Of a stretch of DNA of 64,000 nt, positions 35,451 to 44,584 are shown one piece after another (the stretch's first letter is position 1; each line of letters begins with the position of its first letter). The stretch is taken from positions 54,939 to 118,938 of the forward strand of contig JBALTG010000001.1 of the NCBI GenBank assembly GCA_036964625.1, in the 5' to 3' direction. A program made the position numbers and the translations under genes. The notes beneath the pieces were generated by a model. The model was not told the DNA's origin. It did not search any database and was given only the letters and a program-made list of their open reading frames with translations. This stretch comes from Motiliproteus sp036964625 (lineage in GTDB: Bacteria > Pseudomonadota > Gammaproteobacteria > Pseudomonadales > Balneatricaceae).

Positions 35451-36995
35451 GTGAAGATCGCTTTTCGTGTTGATGCCTCGCTGGAGATGGGCACCGGCCA
35501 TGTGATGCGCTGCCTGACGCTGGCCGATGCGCTCACGAAAGAGGGGCTGGAATGCCATTTTATCTGTCGCGAGCATCCTGGCAATTTAATGGTTGCTATC
35601 GAGGCTAGAGGCCATCACGTACATAGTGTCCCCATAACGTCTGATAGTACCCCGGACGAACAGCTACCATCACATGCGCACTGGCTGGGCAGTGATTGGC
35701 GCACCGACGCAGAGCAAGCGCGTCAATATCTTCAAGACCTGCAACCGGATTGGCTGGTGGTTGATCACTATGGCTTAGACGTCCGCTGGGAGCAGCAGCT
35801 GCGCCCTGTCTGCAATCGTTTGATGGTGATCGACGACCTGGCAGATAGGGTGCATGATTGCGACCTGTTGTTGGACCAGACCTTTGGGCGAGAGGTTACG
35901 GCTTACAAGCCCTGGGTTCCAAGCCACTGCACGCTGCTTGTCGGATCAACGTATGCGCTACTGAGGCCGGAATTTTCCGAGTTACGCGAGTACAGCCTTG
36001 CACGCAGAGATTCGCCAAAATTGCGTAACCTGCTGATTACGATGGGAGGGGTCGATAAAGATAATGCCACTGGAGACGTACTGGCGGTGTTACAACCGGG
36101 TGTGCTCCCTGAAGATTGCCACTTAACCGTGGTCATGGGGGCTACCGCCCCCTGGTTGGCATCCGTCCAAGAACAGGCCGCAGCACTTCCCTGGACGGTA
36201 TCGGTTAGGGTTAATGTCACCGATATGGCAACGTTAATGGCGGATAGCGATTTGGCCATCGGTGCCGCGGGCAGTACTTCCTGGGAGCGCGCTGCCGTGG
36301 GGTTGCCGTCGCTATTGGTGGTGACTGCATCTAATCAGGCTTTGGTGGCAGAATCGATGATGAATGCAGGTGCGGTCGTGGCTGTTAAGCTTGCAGAATT
36401 GCAGGATTCACAAAATATCGGCTCAGCGATAACCGAGCTGATGACGAACTATATCGATAGAGTGGTCATCAATTCTGGCATTTGTGACGGCCGCGGTGCA
36501 AGTCGGATCGCGAGCCTAATGCGGTCAAGCCAGTCCGAATATCACCATGGGACTTGGCTACGAGACGCGCTACTCGACGATTGTGAGTTAGTTTATCGGT
36601 GGCAGAAACAACCTGGGGTTAGAAGGTTTGCAAGGAATCCTGAGGTTCCTGTATGGCGAGAACATCAGGTCTGGTACGCAAAAAAAATTCAATCTGAAGC
36701 CTCTGTATTTAAAATAATCATGTCTGCAGATACTCCTGTGGGTGTTGTCAGGCTCGATTCTTGTACTAGTCTGCAGGGACATGAAGTTTCGGTCTATATC
36801 GCCACGGAACACTGCGGTCACGGATTTGCGAGCAACGCGCTTTCCCTGACGCGTGATTTATATCCAGATATTAAGATTATTGCAACGGTGCTGGCTGATA
36901 ATCAGGCATCGCATGCGCTATTCAGAAAATCAGGCTATACGCGGGTCGACGCAACGACCTATGTGAATGCTGTTAGTCTAGAGAAGGAAAGATAA
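35451..36995 (+). CDS. pseG: PseG-PseH fusion: UDP-sugar hydrolase plus N-acetyltransferase
   Basis: Protein of 514 residues. The N-terminal 350 residues match PseG, the GT-B-fold hydrolase that releases UDP from the bacillosamine-like intermediate: FRVDASLEMGTGHVMRCLTLA, VVDHYGLD, IGAAGSTSWERAA. The C-terminal 150 residues (from about 365) form a GNAT acetyltransferase with TWLRDALLDDCELVYRWQ and LADNQASHALFRKSGY, the expected PseH activity. The two are usually separate genes; one protein here would acetylate and then hydrolyse the same intermediate. GTG 35451 has no strong ribosome site. AT content rises in the C-terminal part. The stop overlaps pseI by one base (TAATG). Confidence 0.9.
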   Translation: MKIAFRVDASLEMGTGHVMRCLTLADALTKEGLECHFICREHPGNLMVAIEARGHHVHSVPITSDSTPDEQLPSHAHWLGSDWRTDAEQARQYLQDLQPDWLVVDHYGLDVRWEQQLRPVCNRLMVIDDLADRVHDCDLLLDQTFGREVTAYKPWVPSHCTLLVGSTYALLRPEFSELREYSLARRDSPKLRNLLITMGGVDKDNATGDVLAVLQPGVLPEDCHLTVVMGATAPWLASVQEQAAALPWTVSVRVNVTDMATLMADSDLAIGAAGSTSWERAAVGLPSLLVVTASNQALVAESMMNAGAVVAVKLAELQDSQNIGSAITELMTNYIDRVVINSGICDGRGASRIASLMRSSQSEYHHGTWLRDALLDDCELVYRWQKQPGVRRFARNPEVPVWREHQVWYAKKIQSEASVFKIIMSADTPVGVVRLDSCTSLQGHEVSVYIATEHCGHGFASNALSLTRDLYPDIKIIATVLADNQASHALFRKSGYTRVDATTYVNAVSLEKER

Positions 36996-38044
36996 TGACG
37001 GAAATATCTATCGCGGGTCGGAAGATAGGGGCCGCTTATGCTCCCTATGTCATTGCTGAACTCTCTGCCAATCATAACGGCAGCATCGATAATGCGATTA
37101 AAATTATTGATGTAGCAAAGCGCTCTGGCGCCGATGCGATTAAATTGCAAACCTATCGCCCGGATACGATCACTTTAGATTGTGATTCAGATGAATTTAA
37201 AATAACGGGAGGCCTGTGGGACGGTCGTACACTGTACGACCTTTATCAAGAGGCCTACATGCCCTGGGAGTGGCATAAGCCGTTATTTGAACATGCACGA
37301 AAAATAGGCATTACTATTTTCAGCTCACCTTTTGACTCGACCGCCGTGGATCTTTTAGAGCAATTAGATGCGCCCGCTTACAAAATAGCCTCTTTTGAGG
37401 CGATAGATATCCCGCTGATAAAATATGTCGCGGCTACCGGAAAGCCAATGATTATTTCTACCGGCATGGCCGACGCGCAAGAGATCCAGGAAGCGATCGA
37501 TGCTGCACGCGAGGGTGGCTGTAAAGAGCTGGCCATTCTCCACTGTGTCAGTGGTTATCCTGCGCCTGCGCAAGATTACAACTTGAAAACGATTCCAGAC
37601 ATGCTCCAGCGCTTCGGTCTGGTGACCGGTCTGTCCGACCACACTATCGATAACACCACGGCCATTACCAGTGTGGCGCTGGGTGCATCCATCATCGAGA
37701 AACACGTCACCCTTGATCGGAACGGTGGCGGCCCTGATGACAGTTTTTCGCTTGAGCCAAAAGAGTTGGAACAGTTGTGCACGGGGGCCAAAACCGCATG
37801 GCTAGCGTTAGGCGAGGTGAACTACGGCAGAAAATCGAGCGAACTGGGCAACGTACAGTTCCGTCGATCGCTGTATTTTGTGAAAGATCTTAAGGAGGGA
37901 GACATTATCAGTGAAGATTGCATTCGCAGTGTCCGGCCGGGCTTTGGTTTGGTGCCTAAACATTATGAATCTTTATTGGGGCGTAAAGTTGTTCGCCCTG
38001 CAGATAAAAATACGGCTGTATCTTGGGCGCATGTAGGGAAGTAG
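36995..38044 (+). CDS. pseI: Pseudaminic acid synthase
   Basis: Protein of 349 residues, NeuB family. It condenses the 6-deoxy-AltdiNAc sugar with phosphoenolpyruvate to give pseudaminic acid. The TIM-barrel part has IAELSANHNGSIDNAI, KLQTYRPDTITLD, KIASFEAIDIPLI, GLSDHT and EKHVTLDR, and a C-terminal SAF (antifreeze-like) domain follows from about 285 (LKEGDIISEDCIRSVRPG). The start overlaps the pseG-pseH stop. It completes the pathway to CMP-pseudaminic acid in this one operon. Confidence 0.93.
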   Translation: MTEISIAGRKIGAAYAPYVIAELSANHNGSIDNAIKIIDVAKRSGADAIKLQTYRPDTITLDCDSDEFKITGGLWDGRTLYDLYQEAYMPWEWHKPLFEHARKIGITIFSSPFDSTAVDLLEQLDAPAYKIASFEAIDIPLIKYVAATGKPMIISTGMADAQEIQEAIDAAREGGCKELAILHCVSGYPAPAQDYNLKTIPDMLQRFGLVTGLSDHTIDNTTAITSVALGASIIEKHVTLDRNGGGPDDSFSLEPKELEQLCTGAKTAWLALGEVNYGRKSSELGNVQFRRSLYFVKDLKEGDIISEDCIRSVRPGFGLVPKHYESLLGRKVVRPADKNTAVSWAHVGK

Positions 38045-38093
38045 ACCGTTATTTTTATTTGCGTATATAGATAGTACAAGGCGGTTTTTTGAG

Positions 38094-39203
38094 ATGCTAA
38101 GCGAGACGATAAAGTCAGTGTTTTTAATTAAAACACCGCTTCAATATCTTAATGCACTCGAGGCGTTGAACCAGTTCGATTTAAAGCCTTCTGATGCGTT
38201 GTTAATACTGTTGGCGGACAAAAAAAGCCTGCCTCAATTGCAGTCACTGGTGCGCAGCGAGCATGATTGGGGCGGCGTGGTCAGGCTTCTTACAGCACCG
38301 TTGTTGTTGACGATGACAAGTGTTTGTCGGAATGATTCTGAAATAGACCGCACGAACGGATCAAAAACGCCCTTCGCTAATGCTCTTTTTGCAGTTCTGA
38401 AATTGTCATTCTTAGCTGCTTCTTTGCCTGCCCTTCGTTATGTCGCGCTCGGTGATTTGGGCAACCCGCTGATGCGCCACTTTGCTAATAGTATCCACGC
38501 GGATTTGATGCTGCTGCTCGATGACGGCGTTGCTACGTTGAAATATGCGCGTCAACGCCAAGACTCAAGCGCCAATCTAAAGCCGTTGCGACGTGCGAAG
38601 CGAATAACGTTGTATTTGAAGCGGGCTCTATTGGGCTTAAAGGACAAGCCCTTAGGTGCAGTTACTTTCTTTAGTGTTTACGATATCAAGGTTGCCGCTG
38701 CTGATCGTTATGTGAGAAATAGTTTCGCGGCACTCCGACAGCAAGCTTGTGCCGTTGAGCAGGATGATCGCGTCTATTTTTTGGGTAGCCCACTGGTGGA
38801 GGCTGATATTCTCAGTGATGAAGAGTGCTTTTCTCAGTTAAAAGCGGTTGATGACGCAGTAGCAGGCGCAAAAGAAATTCTATACATTGCTCACCGTCGG
38901 GAAAGTCCTGAACGGGTTCAGCGGTTATGTGCATCGCTTGGTTGGGAGTCTCAGCTATTTGATTACCCGATTGAATATCAGTTAGCGATCGTGGGGCCAA
39001 AACCGGCTGTCTTGGCCTCATTCGTCTCTTCCGCGTTACCTAATTGCCGCTTGATATTTGGTGAAACTCTGCAGATATGCGCTTATCGGTTAAGCCCTGA
39101 GTATTTCTCTAAGCAGAGCAGTGAGGTGGGTTCTCGAATCGATGCGGTCTATAAAGAGTATGAGCAACTTGCGGATGAGTCTTTTAAGGTTGTAACGCTG
39201 TAA
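38094..39203 (+). CDS. Sialyltransferase-like protein, candidate pseudaminyltransferase
   Basis: Protein of 369 residues. I see motifs shared by bacterial GT52/polysialyltransferase-type enzymes: LLLDDG (D143-D144-G145), the D/E-D/E-G motif; YIAHRRE (residues 264-270, His 267), at the place of the HP motif; and SS (312-313) in SFVSSALPN. The N-terminal FLIKTPLQYLNALEAL fits too. These enzymes transfer nonulosonic acids from CMP donors. Position 49 bp after pseI makes CMP-pseudaminic acid the likely donor and an LPS core sugar the likely acceptor; this is inference. It has no membrane segment. Base composition is low in GC, unlike waaA. The family assignment needs a profile search. Confidence 0.6.
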   Translation: MLSETIKSVFLIKTPLQYLNALEALNQFDLKPSDALLILLADKKSLPQLQSLVRSEHDWGGVVRLLTAPLLLTMTSVCRNDSEIDRTNGSKTPFANALFAVLKLSFLAASLPALRYVALGDLGNPLMRHFANSIHADLMLLLDDGVATLKYARQRQDSSANLKPLRRAKRITLYLKRALLGLKDKPLGAVTFFSVYDIKVAAADRYVRNSFAALRQQACAVEQDDRVYFLGSPLVEADILSDEECFSQLKAVDDAVAGAKEILYIAHRRESPERVQRLCASLGWESQLFDYPIEYQLAIVGPKPAVLASFVSSALPNCRLIFGETLQICAYRLSPEYFSKQSSEVGSRIDAVYKEYEQLADESFKVVTL

Positions 39204-39268
39204 ATCAGCGCTACAACATCTGTTACCGGGCTGCTCACCAGTGCGGCCTGCGTCTACTCTGATCAATC

Positions 39269-40366
39269 TTAGCCCTGATCTTGCTCTATCATCCGCTCGA
39301 AATACTCCTCGAAATGCTGAGCGGTTTGAGTGATCGAGTAGCGTTCGGAAATCGCGCGCTTGCACTCAATCGACATCGCTAAGATCTTCTCAGGCTGTTG
39401 GTAAAGCTCACGCACTGCCGCGGCTATAGCGTCAGGGTCGTTGACCGGTACCACCTTGCCATTGAGCCCGTCTGTCACCACCTCTTTGCCGCCTCCGGTG
39501 GTGGTGATAACCACCGGGGTGCCGTAGCCCATCGCTTCCATCACCGCACGGGGCAGGCCTTCGCCGCTGATGGAGGGTTGTATCAGCAGGTCGCTGGCGA
39601 CAATCAGCTCGGGGGCATCGTAGCGGTAGCCGGCGACATGGATCCGCTGGCGCATCCGATTCTTGCTGATCAAATCGGCGTACTGCTGCATATTTTTACC
39701 CACTAATAACAGGTGTAGGTTGGGGATGTCCGCAAGCTTGTCGGCGGCGTCAATCAACACCGGGATCCCTTTGCTAGGGCGGACATTGACCGCGCAGATC
39801 AGCACGAAATCACTTTTATGGATGCCAAACTCCGACAGATCGGCGGGCGGTTTGTCGTACCAGGCCAGGTCGTGTCCCTTGTAGATAGTGACGGCATTGG
39901 ATTGCCTACTTTTGCCCCAGACCTGTTTTCTGACATCGTCCCGAACCGCGTTGGAGACGCAGATCACGCCGTCGACCCTAGGGTGCAGGTGAGACAGATA
40001 GGCACTGGGGTCGTGCCGGTAAAGGCCACCGGTAGTGCCTCGGTAGGTGATCATCTTGGCTGGAAAGCCGATAGCGGCGAAGGCCGCGTTAGGAATCGAC
40101 TTGGAGTTGGTGGCATAGATGATGTCATAGCGGCAGCTGCGCAGCTCATCGCGTAGCACCTGAATCGATTCCCAGCAGATCTTGCGCTTGGGCTTTTGAT
40201 CGATCACCTTGATACCGTTGGCTTCGAATATTTTTCCGTACTCGGAGTCTTTTTGTGCCACGACCGTAACCTTGTGCCCGCGTTTGGCCAGCGCTAGAAA
40301 AATCTCAAGCTCTGGGCGGATGCTGTTGGTCGAGCCGTGCGAGGTGGTGAAGATCAGAATATTCAT
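39269..40366 (-). CDS. Glycosyltransferase family 4 (GT-B fold)
   Basis: Protein of 365 residues. The N-terminal FTTSHGSTNSIRPELEIFLAL is the acceptor half with a GxS loop. The C-terminal half has LICAVNVRPSKGIPVLIDA and a donor site with SISGEGLPRAVMEAMGYGTPVV, typical of family 4 retaining transferases with an EX7E-like pattern. It probably adds a hexose, heptose or HexNAc to the LPS core at the cytoplasmic face. The start overlaps the upstream GT2 stop by 4 bp, so the two are coupled. The donor is not inferable. It is convergent with the sialyltransferase-like gene. Confidence 0.85.
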   Translation of the reverse strand: MNILIFTTSHGSTNSIRPELEIFLALAKRGHKVTVVAQKDSEYGKIFEANGIKVIDQKPKRKICWESIQVLRDELRSCRYDIIYATNSKSIPNAAFAAIGFPAKMITYRGTTGGLYRHDPSAYLSHLHPRVDGVICVSNAVRDDVRKQVWGKSRQSNAVTIYKGHDLAWYDKPPADLSEFGIHKSDFVLICAVNVRPSKGIPVLIDAADKLADIPNLHLLLVGKNMQQYADLISKNRMRQRIHVAGYRYDAPELIVASDLLIQPSISGEGLPRAVMEAMGYGTPVVITTTGGGKEVVTDGLNGKVVPVNDPDAIAAAVRELYQQPEKILAMSIECKRAISERYSITQTAQHFEEYFERMIEQDQG

Positions 40367-41184
40367 GGTGTGGTTCGCGTCGAGTGAGGTTGTGGATCAA
40401 CGCCGTCCTTGGTTGCCGCGCTAGGGGTGTTTTTGTAGGTCAGAAACAGATATTTATTAAAGGTATATTGCATCTGAATGACCGCGATGACAAAGCCGAT
40501 TCTGCCATCGAGAAAGCCTCGTTTTAGCAGATAGTGTTTGATGAAGGCGGTAAGAGATGCAGTTACGGCGCGGCTCAACGAGGCGCTTTTGTGATTCTTT
40601 AATTTCTCGTTAGCACCCGATTCGGCGTAACGATTGCGTTTGTTGATGTAGAGAAACAGATCGTCAAACTGGTAGTGCAACAGATCCTGTTTGAGGGTTA
40701 TTTTTCGGGCCGCTTTGCAGTTGACCGACTCATGCACGATCTTGTCGTTATAGCCGTACTGATTACGGTTGTAGATTCGATCGACATAATCCGGGTACCA
40801 ACCGCTATGCCGTATCAGGTGGCCGCAGAAGTTGGTTAAGCGGTTGACGCGGATGACGTCGCCATCCTTAGCTTGGTCCAGCCGAGCCCGTATCTCATCC
40901 TTTAATAGGCTCGATACGACCTCGTCGCAATCGATGGCGAAGATCCAGTCATGGCTGGCCAGCTGTTCGGCACGCTGGCGCTGGATGCCAAACCCTTCCC
41001 AGTCTTTGCGGCTGTAAATCTTATCGGTGTATTGGCGGGCAATTTCGAGCGTAGCATCGGTGCTGCCAGAGTCGAGAATGACGATTTCATCAGCGAAGGC
41101 GACTGACTGCAGGCAGCGCTCAATAGTCTTCGCCTCGTTCATGCAGATGATGCAGACCGAGAGTTTTTTGCCAGCTTGATTCAT
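40363..41184 (-). CDS. Glycosyltransferase family 2, WaaE/KdtX-like
   Basis: Protein of 273 residues. A GT-A fold with CIICMNEAKTIERCLQSV, VILDSGSTDAT, DWEGFGIQRQRA and the DXD-like FAIDCDEVVS. The WEGFGIQRQ segment and the later RHSGWYPDY are typical of WaaE/KdtX enzymes that add beta-glucose (or a similar sugar) to heptose I. It lies in a leftward block of core genes with 4-bp overlap to the GT4 gene and 28 bp from the CDP-glycerol transferase-like gene. Confidence 0.85.
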   Translation of the reverse strand: MNQAGKKLSVCIICMNEAKTIERCLQSVAFADEIVILDSGSTDATLEIARQYTDKIYSRKDWEGFGIQRQRAEQLASHDWIFAIDCDEVVSSLLKDEIRARLDQAKDGDVIRVNRLTNFCGHLIRHSGWYPDYVDRIYNRNQYGYNDKIVHESVNCKAARKITLKQDLLHYQFDDLFLYINKRNRYAESGANEKLKNHKSASLSRAVTASLTAFIKHYLLKRGFLDGRIGFVIAVIQMQYTFNKYLFLTYKNTPSAATKDGVDPQPHSTRTTP

Positions 41185-41212
41185 AAGGATCTCTTGAGTG
41201 CGGGTGTCGCGA

Positions 41213-42235
41213 TTACAGCTTCCAGTAATTCAGCTTACGCCTGGCCTTAAGGTTTCGCCTTAGGTTCAGGGGTTTTTTATTCTTCACCGGATGCTTTCCG
41301 GCGAGCACCGCATCGATCGCATCCAGTACCCGCTGCGATGACTCTCCATCGGTGTAGGGGTGTAGCTCCAGGTTGAAGTGGCGAATTCGCTCCATCAGCA
41401 CTTCTGGACGGGATAGACCGTCGATGATTGCGTTTTCCAGTTCATGCGGTTGCTCGATGTTGAGTAGCTGCGGACCGGGTTGGGTATTCCGGTAGCTGAC
41501 TACCGGTTTGTTCAGCAGCAGAAACATCTGCAGCACCGACGAGTTATCGCAGACCATCAGGTCAGCTCGATGCAACAATGGAATGATATTGTCGGTTTCG
41601 ATAAAGGTCAGATTGTCATTCTGGAGCGCTTGGTAGCGCTGTACAACCTCGGCATCCATCTTGGGATGAAACTGCACCAGCCACTGCCAGCGATCGTTCT
41701 GCCGTAGTTTCGCCACGGTTTCCAGCAGATGCGGCGCGCAGGTGTAGCGGCGGCTGAAGGTGGAGCAGAGCAGAATCGTCGGGCGTGCGTGTCTGGTCGG
41801 TTGCTCCGGTGTCTGAAACAGGGTGTCCAGGGCTGGCCAGCCGGTCTCAATGACCCGGCTAAAGGATTTTTTGGCCGCCAATTGCTGGAACGGGCGGGTG
41901 GTGTTGGGTCCCTGAGTGCAGTACAGATCAAAGCAGTCGCGGATCTCGAAGTGGCCCGGCTTGCCGGCGTCAAAGCCATGAAACACCTCCACCTTGAGTC
42001 CCGGGATAAAACTGGGCACCATCGGTCCCGGTACGAGTACCACATCCGGGTTGTACTGGCGAACCGCGTCGATGCTCTGCAGTTGGCGTTCGTCGGCTCT
42101 GAGGTAGTCAGGGTTGGCCTCCGTGCCCTCCAGGAACCAGGCCGCATCATCGCCGCGCTGGCGGATCTGCGCCTGCAGTGGGCGCAGGATCTGATAGCTA
42201 TAGTTCTGGCTGATATAGAGGAGGTAGCGCTTCAT
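41213..42235 (-). CDS. CDP-glycerol glycerophosphotransferase-like protein
   Basis: Protein of 340 residues resembling the Glyphos_transf family: VEVFHGFDAGK near residue 85, LLCSTFSRRYTCAPHLLE, FHPKMDA and a nucleotide-site segment VCDNSSVLQMFLLLNKPVV. Gram-positive members build teichoic acid. Proteobacterial members in LPS loci may add glycerol-phosphate or act as other transferases. Here it sits between a GT2 and the ligase-like gene, so decoration of core or O-chain is the best guess. Family moderately confident, activity unknown. Confidence 0.7.
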   Translation of the reverse strand: MKRYLLYISQNYSYQILRPLQAQIRQRGDDAAWFLEGTEANPDYLRADERQLQSIDAVRQYNPDVVLVPGPMVPSFIPGLKVEVFHGFDAGKPGHFEIRDCFDLYCTQGPNTTRPFQQLAAKKSFSRVIETGWPALDTLFQTPEQPTRHARPTILLCSTFSRRYTCAPHLLETVAKLRQNDRWQWLVQFHPKMDAEVVQRYQALQNDNLTFIETDNIIPLLHRADLMVCDNSSVLQMFLLLNKPVVSYRNTQPGPQLLNIEQPHELENAIIDGLSRPEVLMERIRHFNLELHPYTDGESSQRVLDAIDAVLAGKHPVKNKKPLNLRRNLKARRKLNYWKL

Positions 42236-42241
42236 CCCTGG

Positions 42242-43492
42242 TTACACCTGTTTAAGCGCATTGGCTGGCGTGCATTGTGATTGCTGCACTCTTTGATGGC
42301 ACAGCAACCCCGCCAGCACCGCGCTATACAGCGCTAGAAACAGGGTGCTGATGCTATGTTTAAATAGGGCCTGTGTTATGCCCATATCAATAAAGCCCAA
42401 GACTAAGACAATGCCGGCAAAGGCAAGTTGGCGGTCATACTGGCGGTGTTGGAGAAAGAACCGTATAAGCAGCCCGTAGAGGGCCAGAAGCCCGATCGTG
42501 CCAAGGATCCCCAGCTCTGCAGACGCCTGAAGCAGATCATTGTGGGCGTGCCCGAACACCCCTACAGACGGGTGAATGCGCTGCTGGTCAATCAGTTCAT
42601 TGATTTCAGTTTCATATTGCCCCATACCGACCCCGATCAGCGGCGCGTCGGTAAACATGATGGCCGCGGCGCGCCACTTCTCAAAGCGCAGGCCCGCCGA
42701 CCCCTTGACGGTGTTTTCCGCTGAAAAATAAAGAGTCACATTGCTCGCGACTGAATCAACCCTGACCTGCACCTGTTGGTTGTTGCTATATGTCATTAAC
42801 GCGGCGGCGATAAACAGCGCATAGATGCCAAATCTTAAGGGTTTATTGGTGACCGCTTCACGGAGAATGAGCCAGAGTAACAGCGGCAATGCGAGCCAAC
42901 CGCCGCGCGTGCCGGACGCGGCGGAGCCAATCAGTCCGAAACAGAATGCCAGTACCGAGCCGCTAACCCATAAACGGTTGAGGGGTTGTTCGAGGCGAGG
43001 GCGGATGCAGTACGTCAGCGCCAGAAGACCGAGCATCAGCGACAGATTGCCAAACTGGATCGCATTGATATACCCCGTTGCCCTTGCCAGTCCTTGTATA
43101 TTCACCTGGTATAGGCTGAGACTGCCCGCGCCGACGGCGCCGAGCATCAGGCCAAGATAGAGCAGCTGTCTCGATGCGCCGAAGCGGCGCATGGCAAAGA
43201 AGATTGGCAGGATCAGTAAAAAACGTGAGGGGTGGTCAAACTGATCCGGCTGCCAGTTGCGATGCAGCAGCATACCGCAGGTTACGACCAGCGGATAAGC
43301 GCATAAGCCGAGCAGCAGCAACTTTTCGTCTGCGATCAGTCGGATTTGTCCGGCACGATCACGCAGCAGGGCAAATGCTGACAGCAACATCAACAGCAAG
43401 GCCATAGCACCGTAGACACGGTCAATCACCAGTAGTAGGCAGGAAAAGAGTAGCAGGGTGATGTTCAAGCCTGAAAATATGACTTTATTCAT
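42242..43492 (-). CDS. O-antigen ligase / polymerase family membrane protein (WaaL-like)
   Basis: Protein of 416 residues from the ATG at 43492, with about 10-12 membrane helices. The large periplasmic loop contains GVGMGQYETEIN and VFGHAHNDLLQASAELG, the Wzy_C/WaaL pattern with the catalytic-type His. It may be the ligase joining O-chain to core, or a polymerase; the locus shows no wzx or wzz, so rough LPS with a small ligated group is possible. The 33-codon longer frame overlaps hldD and is rejected. It starts 62 bp after hldD ends on the same strand. Confidence 0.8.
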   Translation of the reverse strand: MNKVIFSGLNITLLLFSCLLLVIDRVYGAMALLLMLLSAFALLRDRAGQIRLIADEKLLLLGLCAYPLVVTCGMLLHRNWQPDQFDHPSRFLLILPIFFAMRRFGASRQLLYLGLMLGAVGAGSLSLYQVNIQGLARATGYINAIQFGNLSLMLGLLALTYCIRPRLEQPLNRLWVSGSVLAFCFGLIGSAASGTRGGWLALPLLLWLILREAVTNKPLRFGIYALFIAAALMTYSNNQQVQVRVDSVASNVTLYFSAENTVKGSAGLRFEKWRAAAIMFTDAPLIGVGMGQYETEINELIDQQRIHPSVGVFGHAHNDLLQASAELGILGTIGLLALYGLLIRFFLQHRQYDRQLAFAGIVLVLGFIDMGITQALFKHSISTLFLALYSAVLAGLLCHQRVQQSQCTPANALKQV

Positions 43493-43553
43493 TATTACGG
43501 GTGTTATCCATGATTGCTTTGTCTCGGCGCTAACTAATTTTAACGGGAGTGAG

Positions 43554-44501
43554 TCAGCCACGATGCAGCCACTGCATATACTCGGCGACACCTTCCTGTA
43601 CGGTCTTGAACGGCTCCTGGTAGCCGACCCCGCGCAGCTTGCTGATATCGGCCTGGGTAAAGCTCTGGTAGGACCCCTTGAGGTGATCCGGGAAGTCGAT
43701 ATAGTCGATCTCGCCCTTGCCGTGGAACTTGATCACCGATTCGGCCACATCCTTGAACGACTGGCTGCGACCGGTACCCAGGTTGAAGATACCCGAGTGC
43801 TCGGGGTGGTCCATAAACCACAGATTGGTCTTGACGACATCGCCGACATAGACGAAATCGCGCATCTGCCCGCCTTCCTGGTAGCCGTCGTAGGCGCCGA
43901 ACAGTTTTGGGTTCTCGCCTCGTTCGATCTGGCCGTTGTTGTGGAAGGCCACGCTGGCCATGCTGCCCTTGTGCTGTTCGCGCGGGCCGTAGACGTTGAA
44001 GTAGCGAAAGCCGACCACCTGCGAGCCTTGATGCCGCGGCAGAACCTGGCGTACATACTGATCGAACTGCCATTTGGAGTAACCGTAGACGTTGATCGGA
44101 CCTTCGCAGGCGAGCTCCTCCTTAAACAGGGTTCCCTTGCCGTAGGTCGCGGCCGAGGACGCATACAGGAAGGGAAGTTGCCGCTCCAGGCAGTAATGCA
44201 GCAATACCTTGGAGTAGGCGTAGTTGTTCTCCATCATGTACTTGCCGTTCCACTCGGTGGTGGCTGAACACGCGCCTTCGTGGAATATGGCTTGCACTGA
44301 GTCGAAGCGCTCACCGGCCTGGATCCGGGCCAGGAAATCATCTTTGTCGAGGTAGTCGGCGATCTGACAGTCCTGCAGGTTCCAGAACTTATGTCCGTCG
44401 CTCAGGTCGTCGACCACCAGAATATCGGTGATGCCTCGGTCATTAAGTCCTTTGACGATGTTGCTGCCGATCATGCCGGCACCGCCGGTAACGATAATCA
44501 T
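43554..44501 (-). CDS. hldD: ADP-L-glycero-D-manno-heptose 6-epimerase
   Basis: Protein of 315 residues, an extended short-chain dehydrogenase with GGAGMIGS (NADP site), a SAATYGKG segment and a YGYSKWQFD catalytic Tyr-Lys pair. It converts ADP-D-glycero-D-manno-heptose to the L-glycero form used for inner-core LPS. Length is normal. Its ATG overlaps, as ATGA, the stop of a mini reading frame that copies the end of hldE, and that copy supplies the GAGGAG ribosome site. See the separate repeat entry. Confidence 0.95.
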   Translation of the reverse strand: MIIVTGGAGMIGSNIVKGLNDRGITDILVVDDLSDGHKFWNLQDCQIADYLDKDDFLARIQAGERFDSVQAIFHEGACSATTEWNGKYMMENNYAYSKVLLHYCLERQLPFLYASSAATYGKGTLFKEELACEGPINVYGYSKWQFDQYVRQVLPRHQGSQVVGFRYFNVYGPREQHKGSMASVAFHNNGQIERGENPKLFGAYDGYQEGGQMRDFVYVGDVVKTNLWFMDHPEHSGIFNLGTGRSQSFKDVAESVIKFHGKGEIDYIDFPDHLKGSYQSFTQADISKLRGVGYQEPFKTVQEGVAEYMQWLHRG

Positions 44502-44584
44502 GAGCCTATATTCTCCTCGGGTGTGCGGATGCGGCGGACGATGTTATTGGTAGTGGCGGTGGAGCAGCCATCCAGAAACATCAT
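44498..44584 (-). CDS. Mini reading frame 2, copy of the hldE C-terminus (28 residues)
   Basis: Starts ATG-ATG at 44584, overlapping the stop of mini frame 1, and reads a 28-residue peptide beginning MMFLDGCS and ending EENIGS. Its TGA overlaps the hldD ATG. GAGGAG of the previous copy lies 12-17 bases upstream of its start. It looks translatable as a coupling relay, but whether a peptide is made or has any function is unknown. Confidence 0.35.
   Translation of the reverse strand: MMFLDGCSTATTNNIVRRIRTPEENIGS

Noticed and set aside
43493..43591. Longer start for the WaaL-like protein
   Set aside because: It would overlap the end of hldD and adds a non-hydrophobic head; the ATG at 43492 gives the expected membrane start.
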